A stretch of 64,000 bases of DNA from Ilex aquifolium. Lineage: Eukaryota > Streptophyta > Magnoliopsida > Aquifoliales > Aquifoliaceae. The position numbers and the translations under genes were made by a program. Below, in pieces: positions 45,797-56,954 of the stretch. Below the pieces are notes generated by a model that was not told the origin of the DNA, made no database searches, and saw only the letters and a list, made by a program, of their open reading frames with translations. The stretch is taken from NCBI GenBank assembly GCA_951799425.1, contig OX637397.1, positions 14,468,064-14,532,063 of the forward strand. Reading direction: 5' to 3'. Positions within the stretch are counted from its first letter, which is position 1, and the number at the start of each line of letters is the position of its first letter.

Positions 45797-46912
45797 TGCT
45801 CTGTTTGATAAGAATGATAGAAAGTAGAAATGATACAATTTCTATCATTTAACGAAGAAAAATAGGAATGCTACACTTTCTTTTCTTTGTGTTTGGTAGA
45901 ATGAATGGAAAATAAAAATGATTAATTTTTTTTTTTTGTGCTGGCTAAGATTAGGGGTGACAATCGAGTCATGTCGTGTCAGGTTCGTGTTGAGTCATTA
46001 TGAGTTTGTGTCGAATATTAATCAAACCTAACTCAACTCATTTAACTAATTGTGTCGTGTCTAGTTGACTTATTTATTTTTGTGTCGTTTTCGTGTTTGT
46101 TTTCGTGTTGACCCACATAAATTTTAAATAAAAAAATTTAACGTTAATATTCTATTTTCACTTAATTGAATACATGTTCATATTTTTTCTACAAACTAAA
46201 AATTAACTTAAATAAATATAATAATAATAATAAGTAAAAATATATTTTTTATATTACAATTATATCAGTACTTAATAAATAGTTACAAATAATTAACATT
46301 TTATGTCTATAATGCTAATTAAACATGTTAATTTTGTGTTATCATACAAACGAGAAAATAGAGAAAGTGTTTATTTTTAAATAAACGGGTTGATGGTTTC
46401 AATTTTGAGTTTAACAGGTTGAACTGAATATGCGTGGTAGGTCATTTTCAAGTTCGTATCGAGTTATAATTAAATTTGTGTTATAAAATTCGTGTTGAGT
46501 TCGAGTCGTGTCATCAAGTTGAGTCGAAAATTTTCACCCCTAGCTAAGATGAAATTTTTTTTTTTTTATTTATATTTTTAAAATTTAAAATTTTTATTTT
46601 ATTTTTTTTAAAATTTATATATAAATACATATTTTATTATTGTATTTTTATATGAAATTAAATGTGTATATATATCAAAAGATATATATTGACAAATAAG
46701 ATACATTTCAACATAAATAATTAACTTTTTATCCACTTTCCTTTCGATTTTTGAGGGATTGATTTTGGTGAGTTGGAAGGAAAGTTAATCCATTCACTTT
46801 TTCATCCTTCCTATTTTCGTTCCTTACCAAATATGACGTTTTATTTATCCTTCCAATTTTTCTTCTTTCAAACTTTCCATCATTCTATTTTTCCATCATA
46901 CCAAACGGAGCA
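45797..46912. mobile_element. Tourist-like MITE (copy 2), split by a hAT element
   Basis: TGCTCTGTTTGATAAGAATG at the left and complement TGCTCCGTTTGGTATGATGG at the right. TAA flanks both sides (45794-45796 and 46913-46915). After removing the inner hAT element and one TSD copy, 517 bp remain, matching copy 1 (25711-30929 without its Helitron) in inverse orientation throughout. Confidence 0.85.
45952..46542. mobile_element. hAT-type non-autonomous element, 591 bp, inside the MITE
   Basis: TAGGGGTGACAAT and complement TAGGGGTGAAAAT form the ends. GCTAAGAT is repeated exactly at 45944-45951 and 46543-46550 (8-bp TSD). The interior contains many GTCGTGT and TGAGTC blocks in both orientations and no coding sequence. 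Confidence 0.88.
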
Positions 46913-46915
46913 TAA

Positions 46916-47637
46916 GTCTAACCACTGGACCATTTTCTCATCTCTAGGCTAAATGCTAATCGGATCAAATAACATCTCTCATGTTATAGCCCCGAACTAA
47001 ACCCGCATCCTTGTTTGATTTTGATGCAACATGAGATGAGATTAAATAAAGTAGGGTACTAAGATGCTATTATAATACTAGGAATATGAGATATTAAGAG
47101 ATAGAACACGTAAAAAGTAGGGTACTAGGCTTGTGTATATGTGATGTGTGTCCAAATGAACATTTTAGAACAAAGAATCCACATTTGTATGATTAATAGT
47201 TTCTACACAACCCGTCTCACCAAGTGTAAGGAAAATGTATTCACATAGAAATATGTGTATCTGAAATGTATCCGACAAGTATCAATCAATGATAAATATT
47301 TACTAATTATATATAAAATGCATTCGATATGTTTCCATAAGTATCTGATGACTACCGGTATCCGATAAGTATGTTATTCCGATGTATAGCTATGATACTA
47401 TCAACAATCATATCTTCTGAGTATGACCCAAGTTCACCATTTTTTTTTTCGGTAAGTAGATGATTTCATAAATTTGAAGATAAATACACGTATACTGTTT
47501 GTGTAATGGGTATTTATAAAAAAAGAGGATGATAGATCATCTAATTCAACTAAGAAAAGAAGACCTGTAATCTTCAATCCTAAAAGAAACCAAATAAAAA
47601 CCCAAGAATCAATGGACCTATTCATGCCTCAATTGTA
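46916..47637. other. Intergenic with a short lipase-tail fragment
   Basis: Nothing gene-like. 47389-47438 resembles the stretch at 32330-32375 and at 33015-33060 (TATC..CATGTCCTC.GAGTATG...CAAGTTCACCAT), the 3' tail of the lipase fragments. It abuts a T-run and then unassigned sequence up to the left edge of the Tat element. Confidence 0.5.
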
Positions 47638-50626
47638 GTGCCAATTAAGGGCAGACCAGCAGCAAGAAACAAGCAAAAGGTCAACAAATTTCTCTATGTC
47701 AGAGCCATTAGGGAGGTGGATTATCCAGTGTGGCTAGCTAATGTCGTCCTCGTTAAGAAAACCAACGGCAAGTGGCGCCTCTGCATTGACTTTACTGACC
47801 TTAATCGGGCTTGTCCCAATGACAGTTTCCCCTTACCTCGGATAGACCTGATTGTGGATGCCACCGCTGGGCACGAGCTCCTTAGCTTCATGGACGCCTT
47901 CTCTGGGAATAACCAAATCAGAATGGACCCTAGTGACCAGGAGAAGACCTCCTTCATAACGGAGCAGGGAATGTATTGTTACCAGGTTATGCCCTTCGGA
48001 TTGAAGAATGCTGGAGCCACTTATCAATGCTTGGTGTACAAAATGTTCCAAAAACAGATCGGGACGACCATGGAGGTTTACATCGATGATATGTTGGTCA
48101 AATCACTGAAAGTAGAGCTCCACATCAAACATTTGGCAGAATCTTTCCAGGTCTTGAAGGAGTACAAAATGAAGCTCAATCCCGCCAAGTGTGCTTTTGG
48201 AGTCTTTACTGGAAAGTTTCTGGGCTTCATAGTTAATAACAGAGGGATATAGGCAAACCTAGAGAAGGTGAAGGCAGTATTGGATATTCAACCTCCATCC
48301 AATACAAGGGAGGTGCAGCGTCTGACAGGAAGAATAGCTGTCTTAAGTCGTTTTGTGTCCAGATCCAGCGACAAGTGTCAACCCTTCTTTCAAGTCCTAA
48401 AAAAGGTCTTCCAGTGGGATGCCCAGTGTGAGGAAGCGTTCAGAGCGCTGAAAAATTATCTGAGCTCCCCACCTATTCTGGTGAGCCCGCTGGAAGGTGA
48501 GGTCCTTACTCTATATTTAGCCATCTCAGATTTCTCAACAAGTGCAGCGTTAGTAAGGGAGCACGACAGAGCTCAGCAACCAGTCTATTACTGTAGCAGA
48601 GCTCTGAGGAGGGCAGATGAGAGATATCCGAAGATGGAGAAGCTCGTTTTAGCCTTAGTTACGACTGCTAGGAGGCTTAGGCCATGTTTCCAAGCTCACA
48701 CTATCGAGGTCCCAACAGATCAGCCAATGAAGCAAGTGTTACGTAACCCAGAGACTTCGGGTAGGTTGGTTAAATGGACCATCGAACTCAGTGAGTTCGA
48801 TATCAGGTATAAACCAAGAACAGCCATCAAATGACAAGTGCTGGCAGACTTCATTGCAGAATTCACAACAGGAACACCCACGGGGGCCACGCAGTTGGTA
48901 CCTGACCTCCCCACGTGGAAGCTTTCGATAGATGGAGCTGCCAACACCCAGGGCAGCGGTGCTGGCTTAATTTTGACCTCCCCTGATGAAATAGATGTGG
49001 AATATGCATTAAGGTTCGGATTTAAGGCCTCGAACAACGAGGCAGAATATGAGGCTGTTATAGCAGGGCTAAATCTCGCTCACTCAATGGAGGCAGAACA
49101 GCTGGAGATCTGCAGCGATTCTCTGCTCGTGGTGAAGCAGATAGAGGGGTCTTACGAGGCCAAAGGTGAGAAGATGATACTTTACCTCAGAAAAGTACAG
49201 GAGTTGATCAGGAAATTTGTGCAAGTCAAGATTATACATATCCCCAGATCAGAGAATTCTCGAGCAGATGCGCTGGCAAGGTTAGCAACTGCTTCACAGG
49301 AGAATTTGGATAGGTTGATACCAGTAGAGCATTTGGTGGAGCCATCAGTAAGAATTGAGAAGGAGGAAGTTTTCCCAGTCCTTTCCCCACCAGTCTGGAT
49401 GGATTCAATTAGGGAATATCTCCAGAACGGAACTCTGCCAGCAGACCCGAAGGAGGCCTCGAAGGTAAAGGTAAGGTCAGCTAGATTCTCTATTTTACAA
49501 GGAAACTTATATAAGCGAGGATTCTCGATGCCACTCCTCAGATGTGTAGGAGATGAGGATGTTGATTACATACTTAGGGAGATCCATGAAGGAATTTGCG
49601 GCAATCATATCGGAGCTCGAGCCCTGGCAGGAAAAGCCTTGAGGCGGGGATATTATTGGTCCACCATGCTAAATGATGCCACCGACCTGGTTAAAAAGTG
49701 TAAGGCATGTCAGATACATGCCAAAATCACTCATTGTCCGCCAGAGTTCCTAACGTCGGTGGTAAGCCCTTGGCCCTTTCAGCAATGGGGATTGGAAATT
49801 CTTGGCCCTCTTCCCACCAGCATAGGGCAATACAAATTTGTCATAATTGGAGTAGACTATTTCACTAAATGGGCAGAGGTGGAATCTCTGGCGACAATCA
49901 CAGAGCAGAAGGTTCAGAATTTCACTTGGAAATCTATAGTCTGTAGGTTTGGGGTACCTAGAGCGATTGTTTCTAACAATGGGAAACAGTTTGACACCCA
50001 AAGTTCAAAAAGTTTTGTGCAGAGCTGGGGATAAAGAATTATTTCTCGGCCCCAGCCCATCCGCAAATGAGCAAGCAAAGGTGACGATCAGGACGATCAA
50101 AGCAGCCTTGAAGACCAAGCTCGAGTCTTTGAAGGGAAAATGGGTTGAATATATCCCAGAGGTGTTGTGGGCATACAGAACAACCCCTAGAGCAGCAACT
50201 CAGGAAACACCGTTCGCTTTGGCTTTCAGAATCGAAGCAGTATCACCTGTAGAGATAGGGTTACCATCCCCCAGAACCGAATTCACAAAGCCTGAGCGTA
50301 ACGATGAATCCCTCCTCTTAAATCTCGACCTCCTAGATGAAAGGAGAGAAAGAGCTCTGCAACACATTCAGAGTTATCAGAGAAAAACCGCAAGGTACTA
50401 CGACATGAAGGTAAGACACAGAAGCTTCAAGGTTGGAGATCTAGTGCTTAGGAGGCTTTTGCTTGCAAGAAAGGATCCCACACATGGGAAATTGGGGCCA
50501 AACTGGGAAGGCCCCTACATTATCTCAAGAATAATTAGGCCTAGGAACTATGAGTTACAAACAGAAGAAGGAAATGTCTTACCTCATTCTTGGAATGCCG
50601 AACATCTTAAGAAATTCTTTCAGTAA
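47638..50626 (+). pseudogene. Tat pol: RT, RNase H, archaeal-type RNase H, integrase, dead
   Basis: RT starts in mid-domain ([18 protein letters not shown]) with YIDD at 48079-48090. A TAG at 48250 and a TGA at 48832 interrupt the frame before and after the first RNase H. The second RNase H covers about 48900-49310 (LSIDGAANTQGSGAG, NNEAEYEAV, SDSLLVVKQIEG, ENSRADALARLA). The integrase has the zinc motif (H..H..CKAC) near 49580-49720, then the core. All three catalytic acids are replaced: Glu at 49795, Asn at 49975 and Lys at 50078. The frame shifts near 50000-50060 and then stays open to the C-terminal region (GPNWEGPY, HLKKFFQ) and the stop at 50626. Confidence 0.9.
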
Positions 50627-50699
50627 GTTTTCCTTGTAATTAAGTTATTCTCAATAAAAATACCAAATTCTCGATTCATCCTCGCATAAAAAAAAAAAA

Positions 50700-51195
50700 G
50701 ATAAGCTATTCAGCTTATAAAGAATAAAATGAGCTCCACAGCTCAAGATAAGCTATTCAGCTTATAAAGAATAAAATGAGTTCCATAGCTCAAGATAATC
50801 TATTCAGCTTATAAAGAATGAAATGAGTTCTACAGCTCAGGATAAGCTCTTCAGCTTATAATAAAAAGAAAGCGATGGGCTACTCAGCTCATGAAGTACA
50901 GAATGAGCTCCACAGCTCGAGATGAGCTCCTCAGCTCATAGACGAACGAAAAACTTCTAAGCTTATAAAACCCAAGATAAGCTCCTAAGCTTATGAAACA
51001 CAAAGATAAGCTTCTAAAGCTTATAAAATTCAAGATGAGCTCCTTAGCTCATTTGATAAGAAATGAGCTCTACAGCTCAAGATAGGCTCCTTAGCCTATA
51101 AACTTCAGGATGAGTTCCTTAGCTCATATCATAAGAGATGAGTTCTTCAGCTCATAAAAAGATAAGATGAGTTCTTCAGCTCATATATATACATA
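50700..51195 (+). repeat. Minisatellite of about 19 short hairpins
   Basis: The region is a chain of 16-18-bp imperfect palindromes with 4-base centres: ATAAGCTATTCAGCTTAT, TGAGCTCCACAGCTCA, ATAGGCTCCTTAGCCTAT and variants, in about 19 units spaced 10-30 bp. Two main stem types (AAGCT/AGCTT and GAGCT/AGCTC) alternate at first and mix later. It starts 74 bp after the pol stop and ends about 135 bp before the 3' end of the antisense gene aORF1. Confidence 0.9.
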
Positions 51196-51330
51196 CACGT
51201 AAAAAAAAAAATGGAACCAGGATTCATGGTTACAAGCATTCAGGAAGAAGCAAAAGTTGCACAAAAGTATGGCATTTTATTAATCAAAAGGGAGTACAAG
51301 AAGGGAGAGCTCCTAGTTCTTTTTTAGTTG

Positions 51331-52384
51331 CTACTTCAGCTCAGGAACCTTTCCTCTCAGGCGGGCGTTCTCTTCTTTCAGCTCGTCCCTTTCCTTCTCA
51401 GTCTTAGTGAGCACTTTGAGAAGCTTCTCGCCTGCTGAGGTGAACAAGATAGTGGCAAGAGAAGAATCAGGCGAAGAGGAACCATCCCTTCTGCGTTTCC
51501 TTGAGGATGCACCAACATCCTCCTCCTCGTCAGAATCAGAAGGAGAAGTCCAAGGGGAATCTGGAAAAGAAGAAAACTCCCAAGCGGTTGCCTCAGTGCC
51601 AAACAAATAAAGATTTTCATGAGTCATCAGATCTGAAAAATGCTTGGGATCTACGAGCAACAACTCATCAATATTCATCATCTCTGACAAATCCAGATCA
51701 GGAGGACCTGGGCAACAAGAACATAATAAGAATAAATCCTCACAGAAAATAGTCCAGAGAGCTCTACTTGAGCATACCTATGCGAGAGAATCTCTCCCAG
51801 GAGCATGGAATCCTAGTACGAGGGCAGCATAGCTTGGTAGATCTCCAAGACTTCCCGGAGGCGAAAAAGAAGCGTTGAGACCACCCTTCAAGGAGTGAAG
51901 GAAGGTCAAGAACCAGAGGGCGTATGTTGAAGTGCCTCCACCGAAAGAAGCTAAAGCAGGGGATCTCGTCTTCTTCGATCTCAAAAAAGTAAAGAAACTC
52001 AACAACATAAGGGAACCTACCATTGCCATACAAGCGCCAGAAGAGGAAAAAGCTGACCATAGCAGCCCAGCCTCGAGGTGAAAGGCGAGAGGGGCCCAAG
52101 CCATAATACGCAAGAATTCGCTCAATAGAAGGATGAATGGGAAGACAAAGTCCCATGTCCATGGCCCCTTCAAAAAAACAAACTTCCCCTCGGGAAAGGT
52201 AGTTACAGGGCTCATCAGGGGTGGGGACTCGCAGAGGCAAGTCAAGCTCAGGGAAGAATCGCTTCTTGATGACTGCCAAGTCAGAAGGCTTCATCGTTGA
52301 AGGGGACAAGTAGCGACAATGCCACTTCCAGTCAATTCTGAAGGAAGTGCGTTCTTTGAACAGAGGAGAAACAGGGGCAGCCAT
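51331..52384 (-). CDS. Antisense Tat gene aORF1, Transposase_28-like, two exons, intact
   Basis: Exon 1 52384-51778 and exon 2 51707-51331; the 70-bp intron starts GTATGC and ends in CCCAG. The splice falls within a Gly codon and the sum, 984 bp, encodes 327 aa plus stop. MAAPVSPLF is the chosen start; another in-frame ATG lies 18 codons upstream. Residues ~60-190 (FPELDLPLRVP, GAMDMGLCLPIHPSIERILAYYGL, QLSPRGW-like, FFLFWRLYG) match the domain annotated as putative gypsy-type transposon (PF04195). An acidic Ser-rich linker, a KRRRDG basic patch and a C-terminal coiled coil (KVLTKTEKERDELKEENARL) follow. The function of such antisense proteins is unknown. It is intact although the pol gene opposite it is dead. 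Confidence 0.75.
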
Positions 52385-52439
52385 CAGGATTACAATGAGG
52401 ATAGAAGGTAACCACTGAGATTCAAGAAGAGACTCCAAA

Positions 52440-53520
52440 ATCTTTTGGCAAAGGAGGAAGGAATCCAGGAGATATTAGAAACCTTGAGGAAAATTGTGAG
52501 TTTTTAAGAAACCAAGAACCACACAGAAAACAGAGTCGGCGGTCTTTTTGGTTTCCTAATTAATAGTGGCAGTTACGGTTTTGAAAAACAGTTGAGTAAA
52601 TGTGGAAAGAGGAATCATCGCAAGATAATCCCCCCAAATGTAATTAGAAGTAAGTCTGAGTTTGACACCACTCGAATAAAATACTCCTTAGACTTCTTTG
52701 AGTTGAGGTCAGCTCGGTTGGCTGCCTAACTTCTCAATCGCAGTTTTCTGAGATCTCCAATTCCAAGAACCATGTTCATATCCTGGATGAAATGGGCTGG
52801 TATTTCTTAGGCTCATCGGTCTTCAAAGTCCTCATGTATGTAGCAACATGACCCCAGCAGGTCTACCTTTGGAAGAGTTCAAGCATCAAGTTGCTTGTTA
52901 TCTTTTCCAAGTCTACCAAACTTCTTGCCACCACGAGGAATGCTAAGACTCACATCCTAAAGAGCTCTAAAAGGCTTCTTACTTTCAAAAGACGAAATAA
53001 AGAAGCCATCCTCAATAAACTCAACATTCCCCTGATATTCCTCAACCATCTCCAGAGCTTAGCAAGCTAAAAGAAGCCCATCACAATAAGCTGTGGCACA
53101 TGCTGGGAAGCCAACTCCAAGTCCATAGGTTATCTGGATCTATCAGATCCTCAAGAAAAAATGTCTCATGGTTCCAACAGACCTCTTAGCTCTACAGTCC
53201 TTAATTTGGTACGTTATCAGCTCTTCTGAACATCCAAGTTTAATAATCTTGCTTGGAAAGGAGAACTAAAGAACTCCTTCAAGCAAGGGGGGCAAGGGGA
53301 ATACAGGCAGAGAAAAAGGAGTGCAAAATAATAGGAGTGCAGACAAGGAACGCAGACAGGCAAAACAATTAACATAATAGTGACAGCAACAGAGTAAGGC
53401 TGAAAAACAGAATAAGCAATGACAGAATAGACTGTGTTGAGCTCCAAAAACACAAACAAAAGCAGCAAAGTGTGTTCAACATTTACACCAACAATTCGAA
53501 AGTGTGTTCAGCAATAAAGG
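52440..53520. other. Spacer between the antisense genes
   Basis: No coding frame resembling a known family. It would contain the promoter and 5' UTR of aORF1 (minus strand, upstream of 52384) and the 3' end of aORF2. No clear TATA box was recognised within 100 bp of the aORF1 start. Confidence 0.5.
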
Positions 53521-53524
53521 ACTC

Positions 53525-56311
53525 CTAAGATTCTGAAGAGGCAGGAGGGGAAGAGCCTGGTAGGTCAGCAGTAGGAGTGCTTGTTGGATCAGTAGGTGAA
53601 ATCTCTAGCAAGGTGACAGTTGAAGTCTCTGGCAAAGTAACAGTCGAAGTCTCTGGAATAGTCGATGGAGCAGAAACCTCGACTTCAGTTAAAGCTCTCG
53701 CCACCAGGTCAGCAGAAAAAGAGGCAGCAGCAGAAAGGTCAGCAGGCGCAGGAGTCAGGGAAGCCTCAGAGTTACCCGCAGTAGCAGCGAATACAAAGGT
53801 GGGAGCACTCTGAGCTAGGACCTCAGCCGATGAGGTAGGCAGCTCAGAACCTGCAGAGACAGCATCAGAGGCAAGTGCTGAACTAGGCACCTCTGCCTCT
53901 TTCTCAACTGAAACCTCTGCCTCTACCTCGATTGGAATCTCAAAGTTGAAGTCCAGATCAGGATAGGTCTCTTCGGCTATCTCTTGAAAATCAATCCACC
54001 CTTTGGCCCACCTGGTAACGACATCATCCTTCAGCTTGGTAATCAAACCATCATTCTCTTCAACAGCTGCTCTCTGAACTTCAAGCTTAAGTAGTGTGGC
54101 ATCGTGTGCCTCTGCCAAAACACTGTATTCTGTCTTCATGCCATTATAAGAGCCCAAGGCCTCAAACTTCTCCTGGCTAACTTTGACCCATGCCTCGCTC
54201 TTAAGTTTGATCTCCTCTGAGACCTTTTCGAGCTCAGCACTGCTCCTCTTCTTTTCTTCCTCGGCTTTCTTCTTCTCCGCCTCCAGGCTCTGGATGGTAG
54301 AAGCTTGCTTTCTCTGCATGCTCTTGAAGACTCTGAAGTTGAGCTTGGAGGTCATCATTAGCAAAAGTCAGCTCTGCAGCTTTGAATTCCCACACCTTGG
54401 ACGCCTTGACAGAGCTCTCCATAGAATGGATTCGACTTAGCAAACCCCTCACGTGTATAGCCAGCTGAGGAGAAATGCGATCAAAAACAAGGAGCAAAGC
54501 AAAGCGATAAGAATTAGCTTAAAGAAGAGGCAAGAATAGGTACTTACGGCTGTAGTTCCGTAGAGGGATGAGTTGATGGAGCTCTCAAGAGGCATAGTGG
54601 CAGCCTTCAGAACATCAGAATCAGGAATAATGGAAGTGATGGCACCAGCTGCAAGGTCAATGTTATCAAAGAAAGAATCTTCGTTCCCTTCTAGTTTAGG
54701 GAACTCCCCTTTCCCCGACTTGGAGCTCGGTTAAGGTAGCTGGGAGATGTTCTCAGATGATCCAAGAGGATGAGAGGTGAGCTGAAGCTGAGGAATAAAA
54801 TCCAGGGCCCTCTTAACCTCAGATGATGAGGGTGAGGTCTGGCCCTGCGCTTGAGCTTCACCAGGAGTCGACAGAACCCCTTTTGGGGGAGGGATCTCAG
54901 GGACTTGTGGGGAGCTTGATGAGGGAGCAAGAGCTCCGGGAGTCAAAGCAGGAGAGCTCGTTCGTTGGGAAGGGGCTCCTGTAGTTGAGACAGGGATGCT
55001 GGGGGGCAATCGCGATTTCTGCATCTTAGCTCGGGTGACAGGACAGCTACCAGAACCGACATCTGCCTTGCGCTTGCTCCCACTTTTACCCTTCAGCAGA
55101 GCTACCTTAGCCTTAAGTTCTTCTTGAGTTGGCTCCATCGAGGAAGAACCTTAAGAATCAAAACGAGCAAGTTAAGAAGGAACAGGGGAAAAATAAGAAT
55201 TTTTTAAAGGTAAATAAGGAGAGGAGAACTACTACCTGCCACTTCAGTCGTTGCAACTGAAAGAGGAATAGGTGCTTTGACAGAAAGGGGAGTAGGGGAT
55301 TCTATTATTACCCCAACAGGGCTGAACCCTTGCTCTACAAGAACCCAAGGTCTGATGAGCTCAGAGTACCTTGCTGTAGGGCACCTCCCTAACTTCAGCA
55401 ACACCTTTTCGTCCTCTGCACTGAGCTCAGGGCGTCCACCTGGGAAACAATGCAAACAAAGCACAGTCAGAGAAAGCCACAAAGCCCGATCACAGTCAGG
55501 ATTGGACAAAGACTTACCCAGGTTTTCAGGGACAGACCAAGCCCTAGGGATTGGAAGAGTATCTGTCTTATCTGCAGAATTGTATTCCCATTGTGAGCCC
55601 CCTACGTAAAAGAATTGTTTTTTCCAATACTTGTGGGAGCTAGGGGGATCAGAAATAATCACTTTAGTCTTCGTTCGTCTAGAGATATACAAAAAGCCCT
55701 CGGAAGCAGTGTGCTTGACGTTGAAAAAGTGCATGAGCAAGGAAATAGTAGGGACTCCGAGCTTATGAATTTTAAAGAAGACAAGAAGACCCACTAGGAC
55801 CCCCCAGAAATTAGGTGAGAGCTGAGCAGGACAAATGTTGAAGTGCTGAAGAACACCCTTTATAAAAGGATGCATGGGAAAGCGCAGACCATTCTCGAAG
55901 GCGGCCACAAAGAAGCAAACATTCTTATGAACTTGGGGTGACATAGGGGGTGAATGCATATGGGCACCAATATTGAACCCCCTGAGGAAAACCATAACGG
56001 GCAATCAAAACCTTCATGAGAGAAGGGCTGACCTCACTACGGCCCACGAGCTCTGCGTGACTAAAAGCATACGATACGCCTGGATCTGAAACACCTACGC
56101 CACTTACCTTGCTCTTTCCTTTGTCCGGGTTTTTAATCATAGGAGAGGGAGTAGAGAGAGGTTCATCAGTATGTGCCTGAGCATCGTCAGAGTCAACGCC
56201 AGGGAAGTTGTTAATCTCCTCACCCACGGCACCTAAGTCAGAATCCTCTTCAACAGATCAGTCTCCTAAGAGGGAAACAGAGGAAGGGGTGGCTCCAGAG
56301 GAAGCAGACAT
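53525..56311 (-). pseudogene. Antisense Tat gene aORF2, Transposase_28-like with coiled coil, broken
   Basis: Starts at MSASSGATPSSVSLLGD (56311) and is interrupted by a stop at about 56258. A frameshift near 56000 separates HAELVGRSEVSPSLMKVLIARYGF from the Transposase_28 core (56004-55236: FAAFENGLRFPMHPFIKGVL-like, QLSPNFWGVLVGLLVFF). Introns are likely at ~55235-55155, after TTA|GTAAGT near 54545, and around 55440-55520. A TAA at about 54734 interrupts the Ser/Pro-rich linker. A 1-2-base shift near 54310 breaks the coiled coil (SLEAEKKKAEEEKKRSSAEL). The C-terminal tail (to 53525) is Ser/Thr/Pro/Glu-rich with a repeated ETSTVTLPETSTVTL. It is a paralogue of aORF1 with a longer C-terminal part. 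Confidence 0.75.
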
Positions 56312-56954
56312 AGCTGGGCAGGTAAAGGGAAGCTTAAAAGACCTATAGAGGGGAGGAATTTCAGAAAAACACTCCTTGAGAACCCTGGGGTCGACACAGC
56401 TGTGCGTAATAATGAAGATTCTAGCAGTGGAGTAAGGGTCCAGGAAAAGGGGAAGACGAATCAGAGAAAGGCCCCGATTTCTAAAATAACTGAATCGAAA
56501 AGTCCAAAAATGAAGAAACCACCTCAGACTCGAGGGATCCAGAACGAAAATAGTAGGAAGGGAGCCAAGAACGTACCTAATCAAAGACGAACAACAAGCC
56601 AAAGTTCGGAGCGAGCAAGCCACACACACCAATTCGAAGGAAGACGAGTTTCAGCAAAACCCTAAATTCGTCGAAGGATTGGGGGGAGTCTGAATCTGCA
56701 AAGAAAATGGAAGATGAAAGGCTTGGCTGGAGGATTCAAGAGGGAAAAATGGTCGTTAGTGTCAATTCAAAGGCATTTAAAGCCAACTGCACGAACAGGA
56801 GGACGTGCGCGGGAAACAAGGAAAGAAAATGATTACCTGTAACCGTAAAAAACTTGTTTGCACGCGAACCAAGGTCGGTAATTGGAGTTCAACTATAACC
56901 GGACCTCAGCTCAGCCCCTACCCAAGTCCACTTAGACTAGGAGCTGGGGGCAGC

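Noticed and set aside
51407..51752. Plus-strand open frames opposite the antisense Tat gene
   Set aside because: They are shadows of the minus-strand aORF1 exons, of low-complexity Glu/Ser composition, and start and end without relation to element structure.
53577..53813. Plus-strand frame with VTVEVSGK repeats
   Set aside because: It is the complement of the Ser/Thr/Pro-rich tail of aORF2; the repeat belongs to the minus-strand ETSTVTLPETSTVTL.
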